A stretch of 64,000 bases of DNA from Streptococcus oralis (GCF_001983955.1 NZ_CP019562.1:372001-436000), one strand, 5' to 3'. Numbered from the stretch's first letter, positions 18,163-28,149 are shown. Program-made: numbers and translations. Notes: generated from the letters alone by a model not told the origin.

Positions 18163-18926
18163 GTATAGCAAAAATAGTCAGAGAGGCACGCGAGCAGAGT
18201 CGCTTGACTGCACTTGATTTTGCCAATGGAATTTTTGACGAGTTTATCGAATTGCATGGAGATCGCTCTTTCCGTGATGATGGTGCGGTTATCGGTGGAA
18301 TTGGTTGGTTAGGTGACCAAGCAGTAACTGTCGTTGGTATCCAAAAGGGGAAGAGTCTTCATGATAACCTCAAACGAAATTTTGGGCAACCACATCCAGA
18401 AGGCTATCGTAAGGCCTTGCGCCTGATGAAACAGGCAGAAAAGTTTGGCCGTCCAGTTGTGACCTTTATCAATACGGCGGGTGCTTACCCAGGTGTTGGT
18501 GCCGAGGAACGTGGACAAGGTGAAGCAATTGCCCGAAACCTGATGGAAATGAGTGATCTCAAGGTTCCAATCATCGCGATTATTATCGGTGAAGGAGGAT
18601 CTGGTGGGGCCCTAGCTCTAGCCGTAGCTAACCGTGTCTGGATGTTAGAAAACTCAATCTACGCAGTACTTAGCCCTGAAGGATTTGCCTCTATCCTTTG
18701 GAAGGATGGAAGTCGTGCTATGGAAGCAGCGGAGTTGATGAAAATCACTTCACACGAACTTCTAGAAATGGGAATCGTAGACAAGGTAATCTCAGAAGCA
18801 GGGCTGTCAAGTAAAGAACTGCTAGGTTGCGTTAAAAATGAATTGCGTGCAGAACTAGATAGGTTGCAAGAACTACCACTCGACCAACTTATCGAAGAAC
18901 GTTACCAACGCTTTAGAAAATACTAA
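18159..18926 (+). CDS. accA: Acetyl-CoA carboxyltransferase subunit alpha
   Basis: Alpha subunit of 255 residues, shorter than the roughly 315-residue E. coli form because the N-terminal extension is missing, which is normal in streptococci. Core motifs [20 protein letters not shown] and [10 protein letters not shown] are present. Last gene of the fab/acc cluster; a terminator follows. Confidence 0.96.
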   Translation: MSIAKIVREAREQSRLTALDFANGIFDEFIELHGDRSFRDDGAVIGGIGWLGDQAVTVVGIQKGKSLHDNLKRNFGQPHPEGYRKALRLMKQAEKFGRPVVTFINTAGAYPGVGAEERGQGEAIARNLMEMSDLKVPIIAIIIGEGGSGGALALAVANRVWMLENSIYAVLSPEGFASILWKDGSRAMEAAELMKITSHELLEMGIVDKVISEAGLSSKELLGCVKNELRAELDRLQELPLDQLIEERYQRFRKY

Positions 18927-18937
18927 GAAAATTTAAA

Positions 18938-18964
18938 AGCTAGAACAATTTGTTCTAGCTATTT
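18938..18964 (+). terminator. Terminator of the fab/acc cluster
   Basis: AGCTAGAACA (18938-18947), three-base loop, TGTTCTAGCT (18951-18960), followed by ATTTT. It starts 12 bases after the accA stop. Confidence 0.85.
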
Positions 18965-19016
18965 TGATAATAGAGCATGGATAAATATGAATACTCTAGA
19001 TAAATAAGAAATAATC

Positions 19017-19059
19017 AATGGTATATCCTCTATATTGCCCTAATAGAGAGTTTACCATT
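19017..19059 (+). promoter_or_regulatory. Leader hairpin abutting the RBS of the CPBP gene
   Basis: AATGGTA (19017-19023) pairs with TACCATT (19053-19059), and inside it CTCTAT (19028-19033) pairs with ATAGAG (19043-19048). The ribosome site AGGAG begins right after the stem. The hairpin could influence translation initiation, by inference only. Confidence 0.45.
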
Positions 19060-19071
19060 AGGAGAGAAACA

Positions 19072-19773
19072 ATGAAAAAGACAATACATTTAGGAATCTG
19101 TATGATTTTAATGTTCCTGTACATTTATTTAACGCCATTAGGAGCTATAACTCTAGCTAGGATCTTTGGTTTAGGAATGGACAGCTATATAATCTTCCTA
19201 GTTGGAGAAGTGTTGCTTATTTTCTTTTTATTCGTTTTGTGGTTGAAAAAGAAGAAGATGCTCTTTATCTTCGAGAAAAAGAGTTGGCGCTGGTCTTATC
19301 TCGCTTTCTTAGTGGCTTGCTTTCTTATCTATTCTTTTCTAAATGGATTTAGAATGCTGAATATTCGATTGATTGACCATAGCTTTATTTTCCAAGACCT
19401 TCTTTCAGAACTTTACTTAAACGGGAGAGAAACGACTCTATCAAGTCTTATATTTTTAATCTTTAACATTTCGATTGTACCTGTTGTCGAGGAGACAATC
19501 TATAGGGGTTATTTTATGAATACCTTCTTTCCGAAGTCGGAGTTTTATTTGGATGTGATCTTGTCTTCTTTCATCTTTGGACTCAGTCACTTGGTTCTAT
19601 CCCATCGTGATCCCATCAGTCTCCTAATTTATAGTATTCTTGGTCTTCTATTTGCAGTTGCTTATCGAGTTACGGGTAGTCTTCGATTTACCATTCTTTG
19701 TCATAGTTTCTATAATATTATTCCCTATGCTCCGTCGCTCTTATTTTATATCTATTATTTGATTTTTAGATAG
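19072..19773 (+). CDS. CPBP-family intramembrane metalloprotease
   Basis: A 233-residue protein with about seven membrane segments. The CPBP/Abi signature is present: EETIYRG (motif 1, near residue 143), FGLSH (motif 2, near residue 172) and a final His in LCHSFYN (near residue 212), the residues that bind the catalytic metal. Streptococcal relatives often neighbour bacteriocin loci as self-immunity or processing proteins, but no bacteriocin gene is seen here. The ATG at 19072 is chosen for GGAGAG just upstream. An ATG 54 bases earlier falls inside the leader hairpin and has no ribosome site. Substrate unknown. Confidence 0.82.
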   Translation: MKKTIHLGICMILMFLYIYLTPLGAITLARIFGLGMDSYIIFLVGEVLLIFFLFVLWLKKKKMLFIFEKKSWRWSYLAFLVACFLIYSFLNGFRMLNIRLIDHSFIFQDLLSELYLNGRETTLSSLIFLIFNISIVPVVEETIYRGYFMNTFFPKSEFYLDVILSSFIFGLSHLVLSHRDPISLLIYSILGLLFAVAYRVTGSLRFTILCHSFYNIIPYAPSLLFYIYYLIFR

Positions 19774-19786
19774 TGGTAGGTAAAGA

Positions 19787-19818
19787 AAAAAGTGTTTGAT
19801 AATTGTCAAACACTTTTT
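19787..19818. terminator. Bidirectional terminator between the CPBP gene and nusB
   Basis: AGTGTTTGA (19791-19799) and TCAAACACT (19806-19814) flanked by AAAAA and TTTTT, placed between two converging genes. Confidence 0.87.
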
Positions 19819-19822
19819 CTAT

Positions 19823-20245
19823 TTACTGTTCTTCTGTTACAAACTGGCTGAGCAGTCCGTTGATAAAACGGGCAGATTTTTGATCTGAGAAGTCCTTTGC
19901 AAGCTCGATAGCTTCGTTAACAGCAACCAACTGAGGGGTGTCAAATGAAGTGATTTCAAAGACTCCCAAGCGAAGGAGGTTTCTCTCCACGAGTGTTAAA
20001 CGCTCGATGGTCCAACCTGCTTTTAAATGCTGTGTGATTTGCTTGTCTAGTTCTTCCTTTTTAGCCTGAACACCAGAAACTAGCTCTGTCAAAAAGGCTG
20101 GAAGTTGCACATCCGTATCTTCACGATCATGAGTATAGGCGAAACGACAAGCAGTTTCGACATCCGTACCGAATTCAAGACTCATGAGAGCTTGAAAAGC
20201 GCATTTACGGAGTTGGCGTCTAGATTCTAATAGTGGACTAGTCAT
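19823..20245 (-). CDS. nusB: Transcription antitermination factor NusB
   Basis: A 140-residue all-helical protein that, with NusE (ribosomal S10), binds boxA RNA to support antitermination of rRNA operons. The RRQLRKCAFQAL start and the C-terminal NEAIELAKDFSDQKSARFINGLL pattern (in the last 40 residues) are diagnostic. The ATG at 20245 follows GAGGA on the minus strand; an in-frame TTG 18 bases upstream is rejected because it would bury that ribosome site. Its start overlaps the end of the Asp23 gene by eight bases. Confidence 0.95.
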   Translation of the reverse strand: MTSPLLESRRQLRKCAFQALMSLEFGTDVETACRFAYTHDREDTDVQLPAFLTELVSGVQAKKEELDKQITQHLKAGWTIERLTLVERNLLRLGVFEITSFDTPQLVAVNEAIELAKDFSDQKSARFINGLLSQFVTEEQ

Positions 20246-20627
20246 TGAGGAAGTCCTCGTCAAATAGATCTTTCAATTCTGGTTTTGGTGTTTTATCTGG
20301 AACGATACCTGCAACGTGAATATTGATAGCAGCGAGTTCTACATCAGCCATATTACGAACGGCATCTTTGACAGCTTTCTGGATAGCAACCGCTACCTTA
20401 GGAACTTTTACTCCGTACTCAAGGTAGAGATAGATATCAGCTGTGAGCTCTTCGTCCACGTTTTTAAGATAAACACCACGGCCAAGAGAAAGTTTTGAAA
20501 GGGTGTCAGATACTGATTTGTTTGAAAAAGAGTGAACACCCTCTACTTTTGCAGTAGCAATAGCAATGATTTTTTCAAGTACACGTGGGGCGATAACGAT
20601 TTCGCCAAGTTGTTCTTCAATTCCCAT
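20238..20627 (-). CDS. Asp23/Gls24 family envelope stress protein
   Basis: A 129-residue DUF322 protein. The family core is visible: an N-terminal strand IVIAPRVLEKIIAIA, VEGVHSF, then VDEELTADIYLYLEYGVKVP. Asp23 in Staphylococcus is membrane-associated and linked to envelope stress; the version between efp and nusB is the YqhY type, which in Bacillus is tied to acetyl-CoA carboxylase regulation. That association is interesting because the whole acc cluster lies 1.7 kb away, but it is not shown by the sequence. Second gene of an efp-yqhY-nusB unit. Confidence 0.9.
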   Translation of the reverse strand: MGIEEQLGEIVIAPRVLEKIIAIATAKVEGVHSFSNKSVSDTLSKLSLGRGVYLKNVDEELTADIYLYLEYGVKVPKVAVAIQKAVKDAVRNMADVELAAINIHVAGIVPDKTPKPELKDLFDEDFLND

Positions 20628-20648
20628 AGAATGACCTCTTTCTAGAGA

Positions 20649-21209
20649 TTAGGCACGAGAAACGTAAGTTCCTTCTGCAGTGTTGATAACGAGTTTTTGT
20701 CCTGCTTCGATGAAGTCTGGAACGTTTACGATAAGTCCAGTTTCCATCGTTGCTGGTTTACCAGAACCTGTAACAGTAGCACCTTTGATAGATGGTTGAG
20801 TTTCTGCAACTGTCAATTCGACAGTAGTAGGAACGGTAACACCAATCACTTCAGTTCCGTAGAATTGGATCTTCACATCAGAGTTTTCAAGGATGTAAAG
20901 CAATTCGTTTTCAACGTTGACTACAGGGATTTCGTATTGGTCGTAAGTTTCTGTATTCATGAAGTAGGCTGTGTCATCCATTTTGTATAAGTATTGAGCT
21001 GGGACAGTCTCGATGATAGCTTGTTCAAATTTTTCCTCTGGACGGTAGCTTGTGTCAAATGTAGAACCAGTACGGACATCACGCAATTTCATACGCATGA
21101 TTGTGTTTCCTTTACCTGGTTTGTGGTGGCTAGCTTCCAAAACGCGGATCAATTTTCCGTCAGCTGTTTCAAAGGTCATACCAGCCTTTAATTTACTTGC
21201 TTCAATCAT
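20649..21209 (-). CDS. efp: Translation elongation factor P
   Basis: A 186-residue, three-domain tRNA-shaped protein that relieves ribosome stalling at polyproline. The N-terminal KOW-like domain has the loop HHKPGKGN near residue 30. The tip residue there is Lys32, the site modified in other bacteria. First gene of the unit with yqhY and nusB. RBS GAGGT on the minus strand. Confidence 0.97.
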   Translation of the reverse strand: MIEASKLKAGMTFETADGKLIRVLEASHHKPGKGNTIMRMKLRDVRTGSTFDTSYRPEEKFEQAIIETVPAQYLYKMDDTAYFMNTETYDQYEIPVVNVENELLYILENSDVKIQFYGTEVIGVTVPTTVELTVAETQPSIKGATVTGSGKPATMETGLIVNVPDFIEAGQKLVINTAEGTYVSRA

Positions 21210-21243
21210 GTTTTTACCTCTTTAATAAAATAATTTACTCTTT

Positions 21244-21272
21244 ATTGTACCATAAAAGACAACATTACTCAA
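21244..21272 (-). promoter_or_regulatory. Promoter of efp-yqhY-nusB
   Basis: On the minus strand: TTGAGT (21267-21272), 17-base spacer, TACAAT (21244-21249) with an upstream TGG extended -10. Confidence 0.72.
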
Positions 21273-21290
21273 ATGTCAAAAGGAGCTTAA

Positions 21291-22418
21291 TTAGTTGACT
21301 GGTACGATATTTCCATCTTCGTCTTTGGTAACGAGGACGTATTTTCCATCGACTTCGATATAAAAATTCTTGCTAGTAGCTTGCCCAGCATTTTGAGCCG
21401 GTGCTTGATTTTGGACTTGTTGACTTAGTTGACCACCGAGAGTTTGGCCAAGATTCATGCCCATAAACATGTTCATCCCATTGCCATTTCCTTCGTTGGA
21501 AGCTGCAGCAATAAGCGCTTCGTTGCGAGCACGGCGTTCTTCGATTTCAATCGTGTTGTACTTCATTGCAACGAGCTCACTATCAAGCTTACGAACGATA
21601 TCAAGACTTTCTTGGTCGTAGCTGAGGTCTTCAAGCAAGATGTTAGTTGCTTCAATCCCGTAGAGACCTGTCCAAACCTTGTTGACCTCTTGTTTAGCGA
21701 GTTCGTTAAAGGTGTCTTGGTTGGCATTGAGGCTATAGATATCAACCTTGTTTTCGTTGGTATATTTGGCAATGGCAATCGCGATTTTCGGTGCGATATT
21801 TTGACGGAGCGTTCCTTGAGCTACATCTTGGAGAGTAAATGGCTGTCCGTCAGTAATTTGACGGCTAACAGAACTCACGTAGAAGAGGACTGGATCTGCT
21901 ATTTTTACATCAAACAAGCCATAGAAACGGATGTTAAGCAGTTGTTGGTAACGTTCGCTGAAGTATTCGACCGCATTTTGTGTGCCGAACTTATTACCTG
22001 CAATGGGTTGCATGCGGATAAAGATAATTTCCTGTTGGGTGATGACTTGTCCACCAAAAGAGAAACGGTTTTTAAAGTTTTCCCAAGTGCCTTTTAAACC
22101 ACCTTTTTCAAGGAGCCAGGCGTTATCACCAGCTTGCCATTCGTGGCTACCAGCTTCGAGGACTTCACCAAGGAAGGTACCGTTGTTTACCAAAACAGCG
22201 GTATAACCTTGAGGAACGATAACCACACTGCCATCTGACAAAAGTCCAGTATTTTGATTGCTGTGACGAGAACGTCCATCTGGGTCTTTTGTGAGTAATT
22301 GACCCTTGACGGCCAAAGCGTCGCCAGAGACATTATCTGGAAGGACAATGGCTTCCTTGAATTTACTATCATTAAAACTATTTAAGCCTGCTGATAAGGC
22401 TGCACGTATAAATCCCAT
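21291..22418 (-). CDS. SPFH/Band-7 domain protein (YdjI-like)
   Basis: A 375-residue protein. Residues about 25-290 form an SPFH-type core (VPQGYTAVLVNNG near residue 70, then the IEATNILLEDLSYD region), followed by a helical stretch and a Gln/Asn/Ala-rich linker (QQVQNQAPAQNAGQA) before a short C-terminal beta segment. SPFH proteins organise membrane microdomains, yet this one has no clear N-terminal membrane anchor and may be held at the membrane by its neighbour. The gene begins eight bases after the end of the upstream zinc-ribbon membrane gene, so the two are co-transcribed. The Bacillus YdjI-type proteins have a similar layout and partners; the precise role is unknown. Confidence 0.78.
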   Translation of the reverse strand: MGFIRAALSAGLNSFNDSKFKEAIVLPDNVSGDALAVKGQLLTKDPDGRSRHSNQNTGLLSDGSVVIVPQGYTAVLVNNGTFLGEVLEAGSHEWQAGDNAWLLEKGGLKGTWENFKNRFSFGGQVITQQEIIFIRMQPIAGNKFGTQNAVEYFSERYQQLLNIRFYGLFDVKIADPVLFYVSSVSRQITDGQPFTLQDVAQGTLRQNIAPKIAIAIAKYTNENKVDIYSLNANQDTFNELAKQEVNKVWTGLYGIEATNILLEDLSYDQESLDIVRKLDSELVAMKYNTIEIEERRARNEALIAAASNEGNGNGMNMFMGMNLGQTLGGQLSQQVQNQAPAQNAGQATSKNFYIEVDGKYVLVTKDEDGNIVPVN

Positions 22419-22426
22419 AATTCCTC

Positions 22427-23383
22427 CTAATTATAAAGCTCGTCTTCATCCACAACATCATAGGTATCCAGTACCCATTGGTTTGGACTGCGAGAGAGAT
22501 TGGCACCACAGTAGTCGCACTCACTAACTGCGGAGATTTTCAATGGTGCGCCACAGTTTGGACAGTGGTCGCTCACAACTTCGTCTGGATTGACTGCTTG
22601 CGTTTGGCTACCGTGTTGACGGATAAAGTTCAATTGATACACGGTGAAGAGATCTTTTTTAGGGTCTCCTTCAAGGACACGGCGAGTCTCATCGTCAATG
22701 ACATAGTCCCGCAAGGTAGATGACAGGATCACCACTAAGGTGTCGTTTCCGTCAGGATTTTCAATGAACTCCTTGATGCGAACATTTTCGATACAAACTT
22801 TCTCTAAAACATTGGTTGTTTTAGCTCGAATATGGTCTTCGAGTTGGGTGCTATGTTGAGAGTAGAGACTGGTACTTTCCAAAGCGCGGACAGAGTTCCA
22901 ATTTTTTTCAGTCCAGGCAACCTGCAATTTAAGGTAGACTTCCTTAACCCAAGATGTGAAGGCCTCAGCGTCGAAGTTTGGATCCCCATTTTTAACACGA
23001 CTAATGGCCAGTGTGTTGTGTTCAACTCGACGATGGAGCGTTTGATAATCATTACTAGTGTAGGTTGAACTCGAATCTCCAGACTTATTCTGCAAGGATT
23101 TGACGATAACAACTAGTATGATTCCTCCTACTAATATGAACATAAATCCTAGATAGGGAGAGCTAGTAGAACTGTCAGAGGATGATCCGTATCCAGAGCG
23201 GTAGTAGTGGTAGGATGAGCCACCAGAACGACTTCCACCTCCACTTGAGTGGCTGCTACTTCTGGAGCTACTGCGGCTGCTCCCTCCACTTCTGGAATGT
23301 CCGACACCTGCATCAACGATTTGAGGCACGGATAGAAAAACAAGTAATAAACAGGTCATTAAAAGAGCATAAAACTTTTTCAT
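22427..23383 (-). CDS. Membrane protein with Ser/Gly-rich segment, Tim44-like domain and C-terminal zinc ribbon
   Basis: A 318-residue protein: signal-like helix (residues 1-25), a Ser/Gly/Arg/His/Tyr-rich low-complexity stretch (about 26-75), a membrane helix (about 80-97), a Tim44-like soluble domain (about 120-260), and a zinc ribbon near the end with CPNCGAP and CDYCGAN. The Ser-rich part lies between two hydrophobic segments, so it is probably extracytoplasmic, and the zinc ribbon cytoplasmic. It is translated directly before the SPFH gene. I infer a membrane-anchored adaptor for the SPFH assembly. The low-complexity part resembles wall-spanning linkers, but no sorting motif is present. 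Confidence 0.72.
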   Translation of the reverse strand: MKKFYALLMTCLLLVFLSVPQIVDAGVGHSRSGGSSRSSSRSSSHSSGGGSRSGGSSYHYYRSGYGSSSDSSTSSPYLGFMFILVGGIILVVIVKSLQNKSGDSSSTYTSNDYQTLHRRVEHNTLAISRVKNGDPNFDAEAFTSWVKEVYLKLQVAWTEKNWNSVRALESTSLYSQHSTQLEDHIRAKTTNVLEKVCIENVRIKEFIENPDGNDTLVVILSSTLRDYVIDDETRRVLEGDPKKDLFTVYQLNFIRQHGSQTQAVNPDEVVSDHCPNCGAPLKISAVSECDYCGANLSRSPNQWVLDTYDVVDEDELYN

Positions 23384-23482
23384 GTGTCTCCTAACTATAT
23401 GATTGAAAAGGTAGAATTCTGAATTCGAATGATTATTAAACTATTTAATAACCTTTAAAAATCATCTAAGATATACTAGGCG

Positions 23483-23878
23483 TTATTTACTAGCATTTAG
23501 CTTCTTTATGGAATGGCGTTCGATGAGCCATCCCACAATCCATCCTATTGCTAGCAAGTAATTTTCAAAAGCACCGATAGCATTTACAGGAGAGTGATAC
23601 TCCATATAATTGAGTAAGTGATTTGTTCCTATTCCAATTCCGCCAATAATGAGAGCAAGAAGTGCGATTCGTAGATAGAACCAATCGTATTTAATATTGA
23701 TAGCGAGAATAATAATCAATACAGCTAAATTCCATATTCCAATTTCTCGTTGCCAACCAGCAGATATTCCGTACCCGGAGTGGCTTCCCATGTACGATGG
23801 AAAGAAAATTTGTAGTATAGAAGCGCCTAACATAGCGATGATGACTAAGACAAATAGCAATCGTAAAAATTTGTTCAT
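23483..23878 (-). CDS. Small four-helix membrane protein, function unknown
   Basis: 131 residues with four hydrophobic segments (about residues 5-28, 47-62, 67-88 and 103-122) and a basic C-terminus (IERHSIKKLNASK). An RBS (GGAGAA) precedes the ATG on the minus strand. I recognise no family motif. It stands alone between gatB and the zinc-ribbon gene. Confidence 0.6.
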   Translation of the reverse strand: MNKFLRLLFVLVIIAMLGASILQIFFPSYMGSHSGYGISAGWQREIGIWNLAVLIIILAINIKYDWFYLRIALLALIIGGIGIGTNHLLNYMEYHSPVNAIGAFENYLLAIGWIVGWLIERHSIKKLNASK

Positions 23879-23935
23879 TTATTCTCCTTGTCTCATTCTC
23901 GTTTTAAAAGTAGAAAAAAGTGTATAAAGAGTAAA

Positions 23936-25381
23936 TTACTCACTTTCTTTCAACTCGGCCAATTCCTGTGCAAGGAGTTTAAGGGCAACTTGTGGATTGG
24001 CTTGCCCTTTGGTTGCCTTCATAAGGAATCCTGTGAAGGCTTTGTCTGCGTTGCGTTTGCCTGACTTGAAGTCGGCAACGGCAGCTTCGTTATCCGCAAA
24101 GACTTGGTGGATGATTGGAATCAGAACATCTGGATCAGAGATTTGCACCAAGCCTGCTTTTTCCACGTATTCACGCGCGCCACCGCCATTTTTAGCCAGG
24201 TGGACAAAGACTTTCTTGGCAATCTTAGAAGAGATCGTGCCGTCTTCGATGATGGCAATCATTTCTACCAAGTTTTCTGGTGTTAATTCGATTTGTTCAA
24301 GTGTCTTGCCTTCGGCGTTCAAGAACTGAGCGACTTCACCTTGGAGCCAGTTAGAAACTTGTTTGGCATCGCCACCGAGGGCAACAGCTTTTTCAAAGAA
24401 GTCAGAAGTGACTTTGTTGGCAGTCAACTGGCTAGCATCGTAGTCTGACAAGCCAAGATCAGATACGTAGCGCGCACGGCGTTCTTTTGGAAACTCTGGC
24501 AATTCTGTTCGCATTTCCTCAATCCACTCATCTGAGATTTCAAAGAGTGGTAGGTCTGGTTCTGGGAAGTAGCGGTAGTCAGCAGCACCTTCTTTGACAC
24601 GCATGAGGATGGTTGCTTTGTTAGCTTCATCGTAACGCCGTGTTTCTTGGCGAATTTGACCACCTGAGCGAAGAATTTCAGCCTGGCGTTGGACTTCGTA
24701 TTCAAGACCCTTGCGAACGTTAGAGAAGGAGTTGAGGTTTTTCAACTCAGTCTTGGTACCGAATTTTTCTTGACCATAAGGGCGAAGGGAGATGTTAGCA
24801 TCCACACGCATCGAACCTTCTTCCATCTTAACGTCAGAAATACCAGCGTACTGGATGACTTCCTTGAGGGCAGTTAGATAAGCATAGGCTTCTTCTGGCG
24901 AGCGCATGTCAGCCTCAGATACAATCTCAATCAATGGCACCCCTTGGCGGTTGAGGTCAACATAAGAGTAACCATCTGTACCGTGGGTGTTTTTACCAGC
25001 ATCTTCCTCTAGGTGAGCACGTTCGATACCGATTTTCTTAGTCGTACCGTCTTCTAGCTCCACTTCAATCCAGCCGTTGAAACCGATTGGCTCATCAAAC
25101 TGAGAAATTTGATAGGCTTTTGGATTATCAGGGTAGAAGTAGTTCTTGCGGTCGAAGTGCATCTTTTTGTGGATATCCATATTGAGGGCAAGAGCTGCCT
25201 TGATACCGGCATCGACAACCCCTTTATTGAGAACTGGCAGAACTCCTGGGAAGGACCAGTCAATCACGTTAGTGTTGGCATTTTGGTCATTTCCAAAGTG
25301 GGCAGAAGTAGGTGAGAAGATTTTTGAATTGGTGTTGAGCTCTACGTGGACTTCAAGTCCAATGACTGTTTCAAAGTTCAT
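23936..25381 (-). CDS. gatB: Asp-tRNA(Asn)/Glu-tRNA(Gln) amidotransferase subunit B
   Basis: A 481-residue subunit that phosphorylates the mischarged aminoacyl ester and binds the tRNA. The N-terminal [20 protein letters not shown] and [10 protein letters not shown] blocks are family hallmarks; the C-terminal YqeY-like part (about residues 330-481) binds tRNA. It starts one base overlapping the gatA stop. Confidence 0.97.
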   Translation of the reverse strand: MNFETVIGLEVHVELNTNSKIFSPTSAHFGNDQNANTNVIDWSFPGVLPVLNKGVVDAGIKAALALNMDIHKKMHFDRKNYFYPDNPKAYQISQFDEPIGFNGWIEVELEDGTTKKIGIERAHLEEDAGKNTHGTDGYSYVDLNRQGVPLIEIVSEADMRSPEEAYAYLTALKEVIQYAGISDVKMEEGSMRVDANISLRPYGQEKFGTKTELKNLNSFSNVRKGLEYEVQRQAEILRSGGQIRQETRRYDEANKATILMRVKEGAADYRYFPEPDLPLFEISDEWIEEMRTELPEFPKERRARYVSDLGLSDYDASQLTANKVTSDFFEKAVALGGDAKQVSNWLQGEVAQFLNAEGKTLEQIELTPENLVEMIAIIEDGTISSKIAKKVFVHLAKNGGGAREYVEKAGLVQISDPDVLIPIIHQVFADNEAAVADFKSGKRNADKAFTGFLMKATKGQANPQVALKLLAQELAELKESE

Positions 25382-26847
25382 TAGTTGTCACCTCCAAAAA
25401 TCACGGGTTGTTGTTTGTGGTAGTCTGTTGTTGCTTCAAAGGCAGCAGCAGCTTGGTAAATGGTTTCCTCAGAGTATTTAGGACCGATCAATTGGAGACC
25501 GACAGGTAGACCTTGAGAGAATCCAGCAGGGATCGAAATTCCTGGAAGACCAGCCAAGTTAACTGGGATGGTCAAAAGGTCAGCCAAGTACATGGCAACT
25601 GGGTCGTGATTGAGGGAATCCAAGTCATAAGCAACGCTTGGAGCAGTTGGTCCTAGGATTAAATCGTAATCCGCAAAGACGTTTTCGAAATCTTGGATGA
25701 TGAGGGTACGGACCTGACCAGCCTTCTTGTAGTAGGCATCGTAGTAACCTGATGAAAGACTGAAAGTACCTAGCATGATACGGCGTTTTACTTCTTCACC
25801 GAAACCTTGGCTACGGCTGTTTACATAGATTTCATCAAGATTCGTCGCATCCTCTGCGCGGTAGCCGTAACGGATACCGTCAAAGCGTTGCAAGTTTGAT
25901 GAGGCTTCTGATGAAGCGATAATGTAGTAAACGGCAACACCGTATTTAGAGTGAGGAAGGCTGACTTCTTCGACGATAGCACCAAGTTTTTCAAAGTGTT
26001 TGGCTGCATTTAGAATGGTTTCCTTAACCTCTGGGTCAATCCCTTCACCAAGGTATTCCTTAGGCAAAGCAATTTTCATTCCCTTGATGTCTTGACCAAT
26101 TTTTGAAGTAAAGTCGGCAATGCGGACAGGAGCAGAAGTAGAGTCTTTAGCATCTTCGCTGGCAATAGCATTGAGCAAGAGGGCATTTTCTTTAACAGTT
26201 GGTGCAAAAGGTCCAATCTGGTCTAATGAGCTACCGAAGGCAATGAGACCGAAACGAGAAACCGTTCCGTAGGTTGGTTTGAGACCAACAATCCCGTTGA
26301 AGGCAGCAGGTTGGCGGATAGAACCACCCGTATCAGAACCAAGTGACAAGCGGACTTGCCCAGAAGCTACAGCTGCGGCAGAACCGCTTGATGAACCACC
26401 AGGAACCTTGCTGTGGTCCCAAGCATTTTTAGTGGCACCGTAGTAAGAAGTTTCACCTGAACCACCCATGGCAAACTCGTCCATGTTGGTTTTTCCGACA
26501 ACAATCATGCCCTTAGCTTTGGCATTGGCAACAGCTGTTGCATCAAAGATAGGTTCGTAGTTGTAGAGCATTTTTGAGGCAGCAGTTGTGAGGATGCCGT
26601 CAGTAGAGATATTATCCTTAACAGCCAGTGGAATTCCTGAAAGGACATTATCCGCGTCAATTCCAGCTTCATCAATGGCTTTAGCTTGAGCAAGGGCTTG
26701 TTCTCCAGCGATAGTGACAAAAGCATTGATAGCTTTCTCGCGAGACTTGATATCTTCAAGCGTTGCTTGTGTCAATTCAGTTGCAGAAATTTCCTTAGAG
26801 ACAAGGAGGTTGTGCAAGTCTTCAATCGTTTTGTTATTAAAAGTCAT
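25381..26847 (-). CDS. gatA: Asp-tRNA(Asn)/Glu-tRNA(Gln) amidotransferase subunit A
   Basis: The glutaminase subunit, 488 residues, of the amidase-signature family. The Ser-cisSer-Lys site is visible as AVKDNI (Lys, near residue 72), and the [12 protein letters not shown] loop (near residue 150) with [11 protein letters not shown]. Ammonia released here is channelled to GatB. Sits between gatC and gatB with one-base overlaps on each side. Confidence 0.97.
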   Translation of the reverse strand: MTFNNKTIEDLHNLLVSKEISATELTQATLEDIKSREKAINAFVTIAGEQALAQAKAIDEAGIDADNVLSGIPLAVKDNISTDGILTTAASKMLYNYEPIFDATAVANAKAKGMIVVGKTNMDEFAMGGSGETSYYGATKNAWDHSKVPGGSSSGSAAAVASGQVRLSLGSDTGGSIRQPAAFNGIVGLKPTYGTVSRFGLIAFGSSLDQIGPFAPTVKENALLLNAIASEDAKDSTSAPVRIADFTSKIGQDIKGMKIALPKEYLGEGIDPEVKETILNAAKHFEKLGAIVEEVSLPHSKYGVAVYYIIASSEASSNLQRFDGIRYGYRAEDATNLDEIYVNSRSQGFGEEVKRRIMLGTFSLSSGYYDAYYKKAGQVRTLIIQDFENVFADYDLILGPTAPSVAYDLDSLNHDPVAMYLADLLTIPVNLAGLPGISIPAGFSQGLPVGLQLIGPKYSEETIYQAAAAFEATTDYHKQQPVIFGGDN

Positions 26848-27149
26848 TAGGCATCTCCTCCATCATCTAGGATAGCTGGTACCTTGATATAGTAGTTTTC
26901 TTTTTCAGGTACGTTTTTAAACAAGCGGTCACGGTCTGTTCCTTCTTCGGCCACATCAGGGCGGAGTACAGTCTTGCGGTCAGCCATGGTTGTAGTAGGT
27001 GCGACACCAGTTGTGTCGACTTCGCCCAGCAATTCAACCATGTCAACAATTTTAGACAAGGTTGTCGCAAAGACAGCAGTTTCTTCTTCAGAGAATTTTA
27101 ATTTTGAAAGATTGGCAACGTGTGTTACCTCTTCTTGCGTAATTTTCAT
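26847..27149 (-). CDS. gatC: Asp-tRNA(Asn)/Glu-tRNA(Gln) amidotransferase subunit C
   Basis: A 100-residue subunit wrapping the GatA-GatB interface. The ATG at 27149 (MKITQEEV) is preferred: it follows AAGGATG on the minus strand and gives the family length. A start 25 codons upstream would extend the protein through promoter sequence. First gene of gatCAB. Confidence 0.95.
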   Translation of the reverse strand: MKITQEEVTHVANLSKLKFSEEETAVFATTLSKIVDMVELLGEVDTTGVAPTTTMADRKTVLRPDVAEEGTDRDRLFKNVPEKENYYIKVPAILDDGGDA

Positions 27150-27242
27150 CTTGCATCCTTTCGTGAAATGATGATTTTTAGTCTGTTCTATTTTACCATA
27201 TTTTCCTATAAATAAGGGAGCCAAACTGAAAAGAAATAGAAA

Positions 27243-27271
27243 TTGAAAAATCGCTTTTAATTCGCTATAAT
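27243..27271 (+). promoter_or_regulatory. Promoter of the YwaF-like gene
   Basis: TTGAAA (27243-27248), 17-base spacer, TATAAT (27266-27271), 43 bases before the start codon. Confidence 0.8.
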
Positions 27272-27314
27272 GGTTAAACTAGAGAATAGAAAAAATAAAA
27301 GTTAGGATAGAAAT

Positions 27315-28007
27315 ATGTTCCATCAATTTATCACCAGATCTCAGACGGTTCCTCCTCCCATTTCCCTCTTTTGGTATGGGATCATGATGCTTACTTTAGT
27401 GCTTTGTATTTATGGAGCACTTGCTTATCACAAAAATCCGAAATTTGTCCGCTTGTTTAAGGGGATTCAGATCCTCCAGTTGCTAGCCCTATATAGCTGG
27501 TATGTTGGCTTTGGGATACCATTTTCTAATAGCCTTCCATTTTACCATTGCCGTTTGGCTATGTTTGCGGTGGTTTTCTTGCCAGATAAATGGCGGAGCA
27601 AGCAGTATTTTGCTCTTTTAGGAGCTAGTGGAGCGGTCTTTGCTTTGGTTTACCCTGTTTTTGATCCCTATGATTTCCCCCATATCACCAGTTTTTCATT
27701 TTTGATTGGGCACTATGCCCTTCTAGTGAATTCCTTGGTCTACTTGATGAATCACTATGACAAGACCTTGCTCAAGAAATATATGATTGTAGCCTATACC
27801 TTTATTCTCAATCTCTTTCTAGTTGGGGTTAATCAGGTGACGGGTGGAAATTATGGTTTGTTAAACAAGACACCTTTTATTCCGGATGCACCCCTGTGGT
27901 TAAAATACCTTCTTGTGTCCGTCATCCTCTCACTGGCTCTGGTTCTTTTTGATATCTTGTTTAAAAAACGGTGGAAAAAGAGAAATCAGGCGCAATCTGT
28001 GCTCTAG
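27315..28007 (+). CDS. YwaF-like (TIGR02206 family) integral membrane protein
   Basis: 230 residues with seven hydrophobic helices. The conserved features of the family are visible: PFYHCRLA near residue 77, and GGNYGLLNKTP near residue 178, ahead of the last helix. Bacterial members have no known function. The gene has its own promoter and is divergent from gatCAB. Confidence 0.78.
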   Translation: MFHQFITRSQTVPPPISLFWYGIMMLTLVLCIYGALAYHKNPKFVRLFKGIQILQLLALYSWYVGFGIPFSNSLPFYHCRLAMFAVVFLPDKWRSKQYFALLGASGAVFALVYPVFDPYDFPHITSFSFLIGHYALLVNSLVYLMNHYDKTLLKKYMIVAYTFILNLFLVGVNQVTGGNYGLLNKTPFIPDAPLWLKYLLVSVILSLALVLFDILFKKRWKKRNQAQSVL

Positions 28008-28031
28008 CTTGCCTTTTCATCGGATGAGCAA

Positions 28032-28060
28032 TTGAAAAACTCCCCAAAATCCGATATAAT
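28032..28060 (+). promoter_or_regulatory. Promoter of prfC
   Basis: TTGAAA (28032-28037), 17-base spacer, TATAAT (28055-28060). The same arrangement as the upstream gene's promoter. Confidence 0.8.
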
Positions 28061-28149
28061 GGAGAGTTGAAAGGAATGGTAAAATCCAATGTAAAAATCA
28101 TTCTTAGCTATTGAAACAAGAAAAATAGAAAATCAAAGAAAGAGAACTT

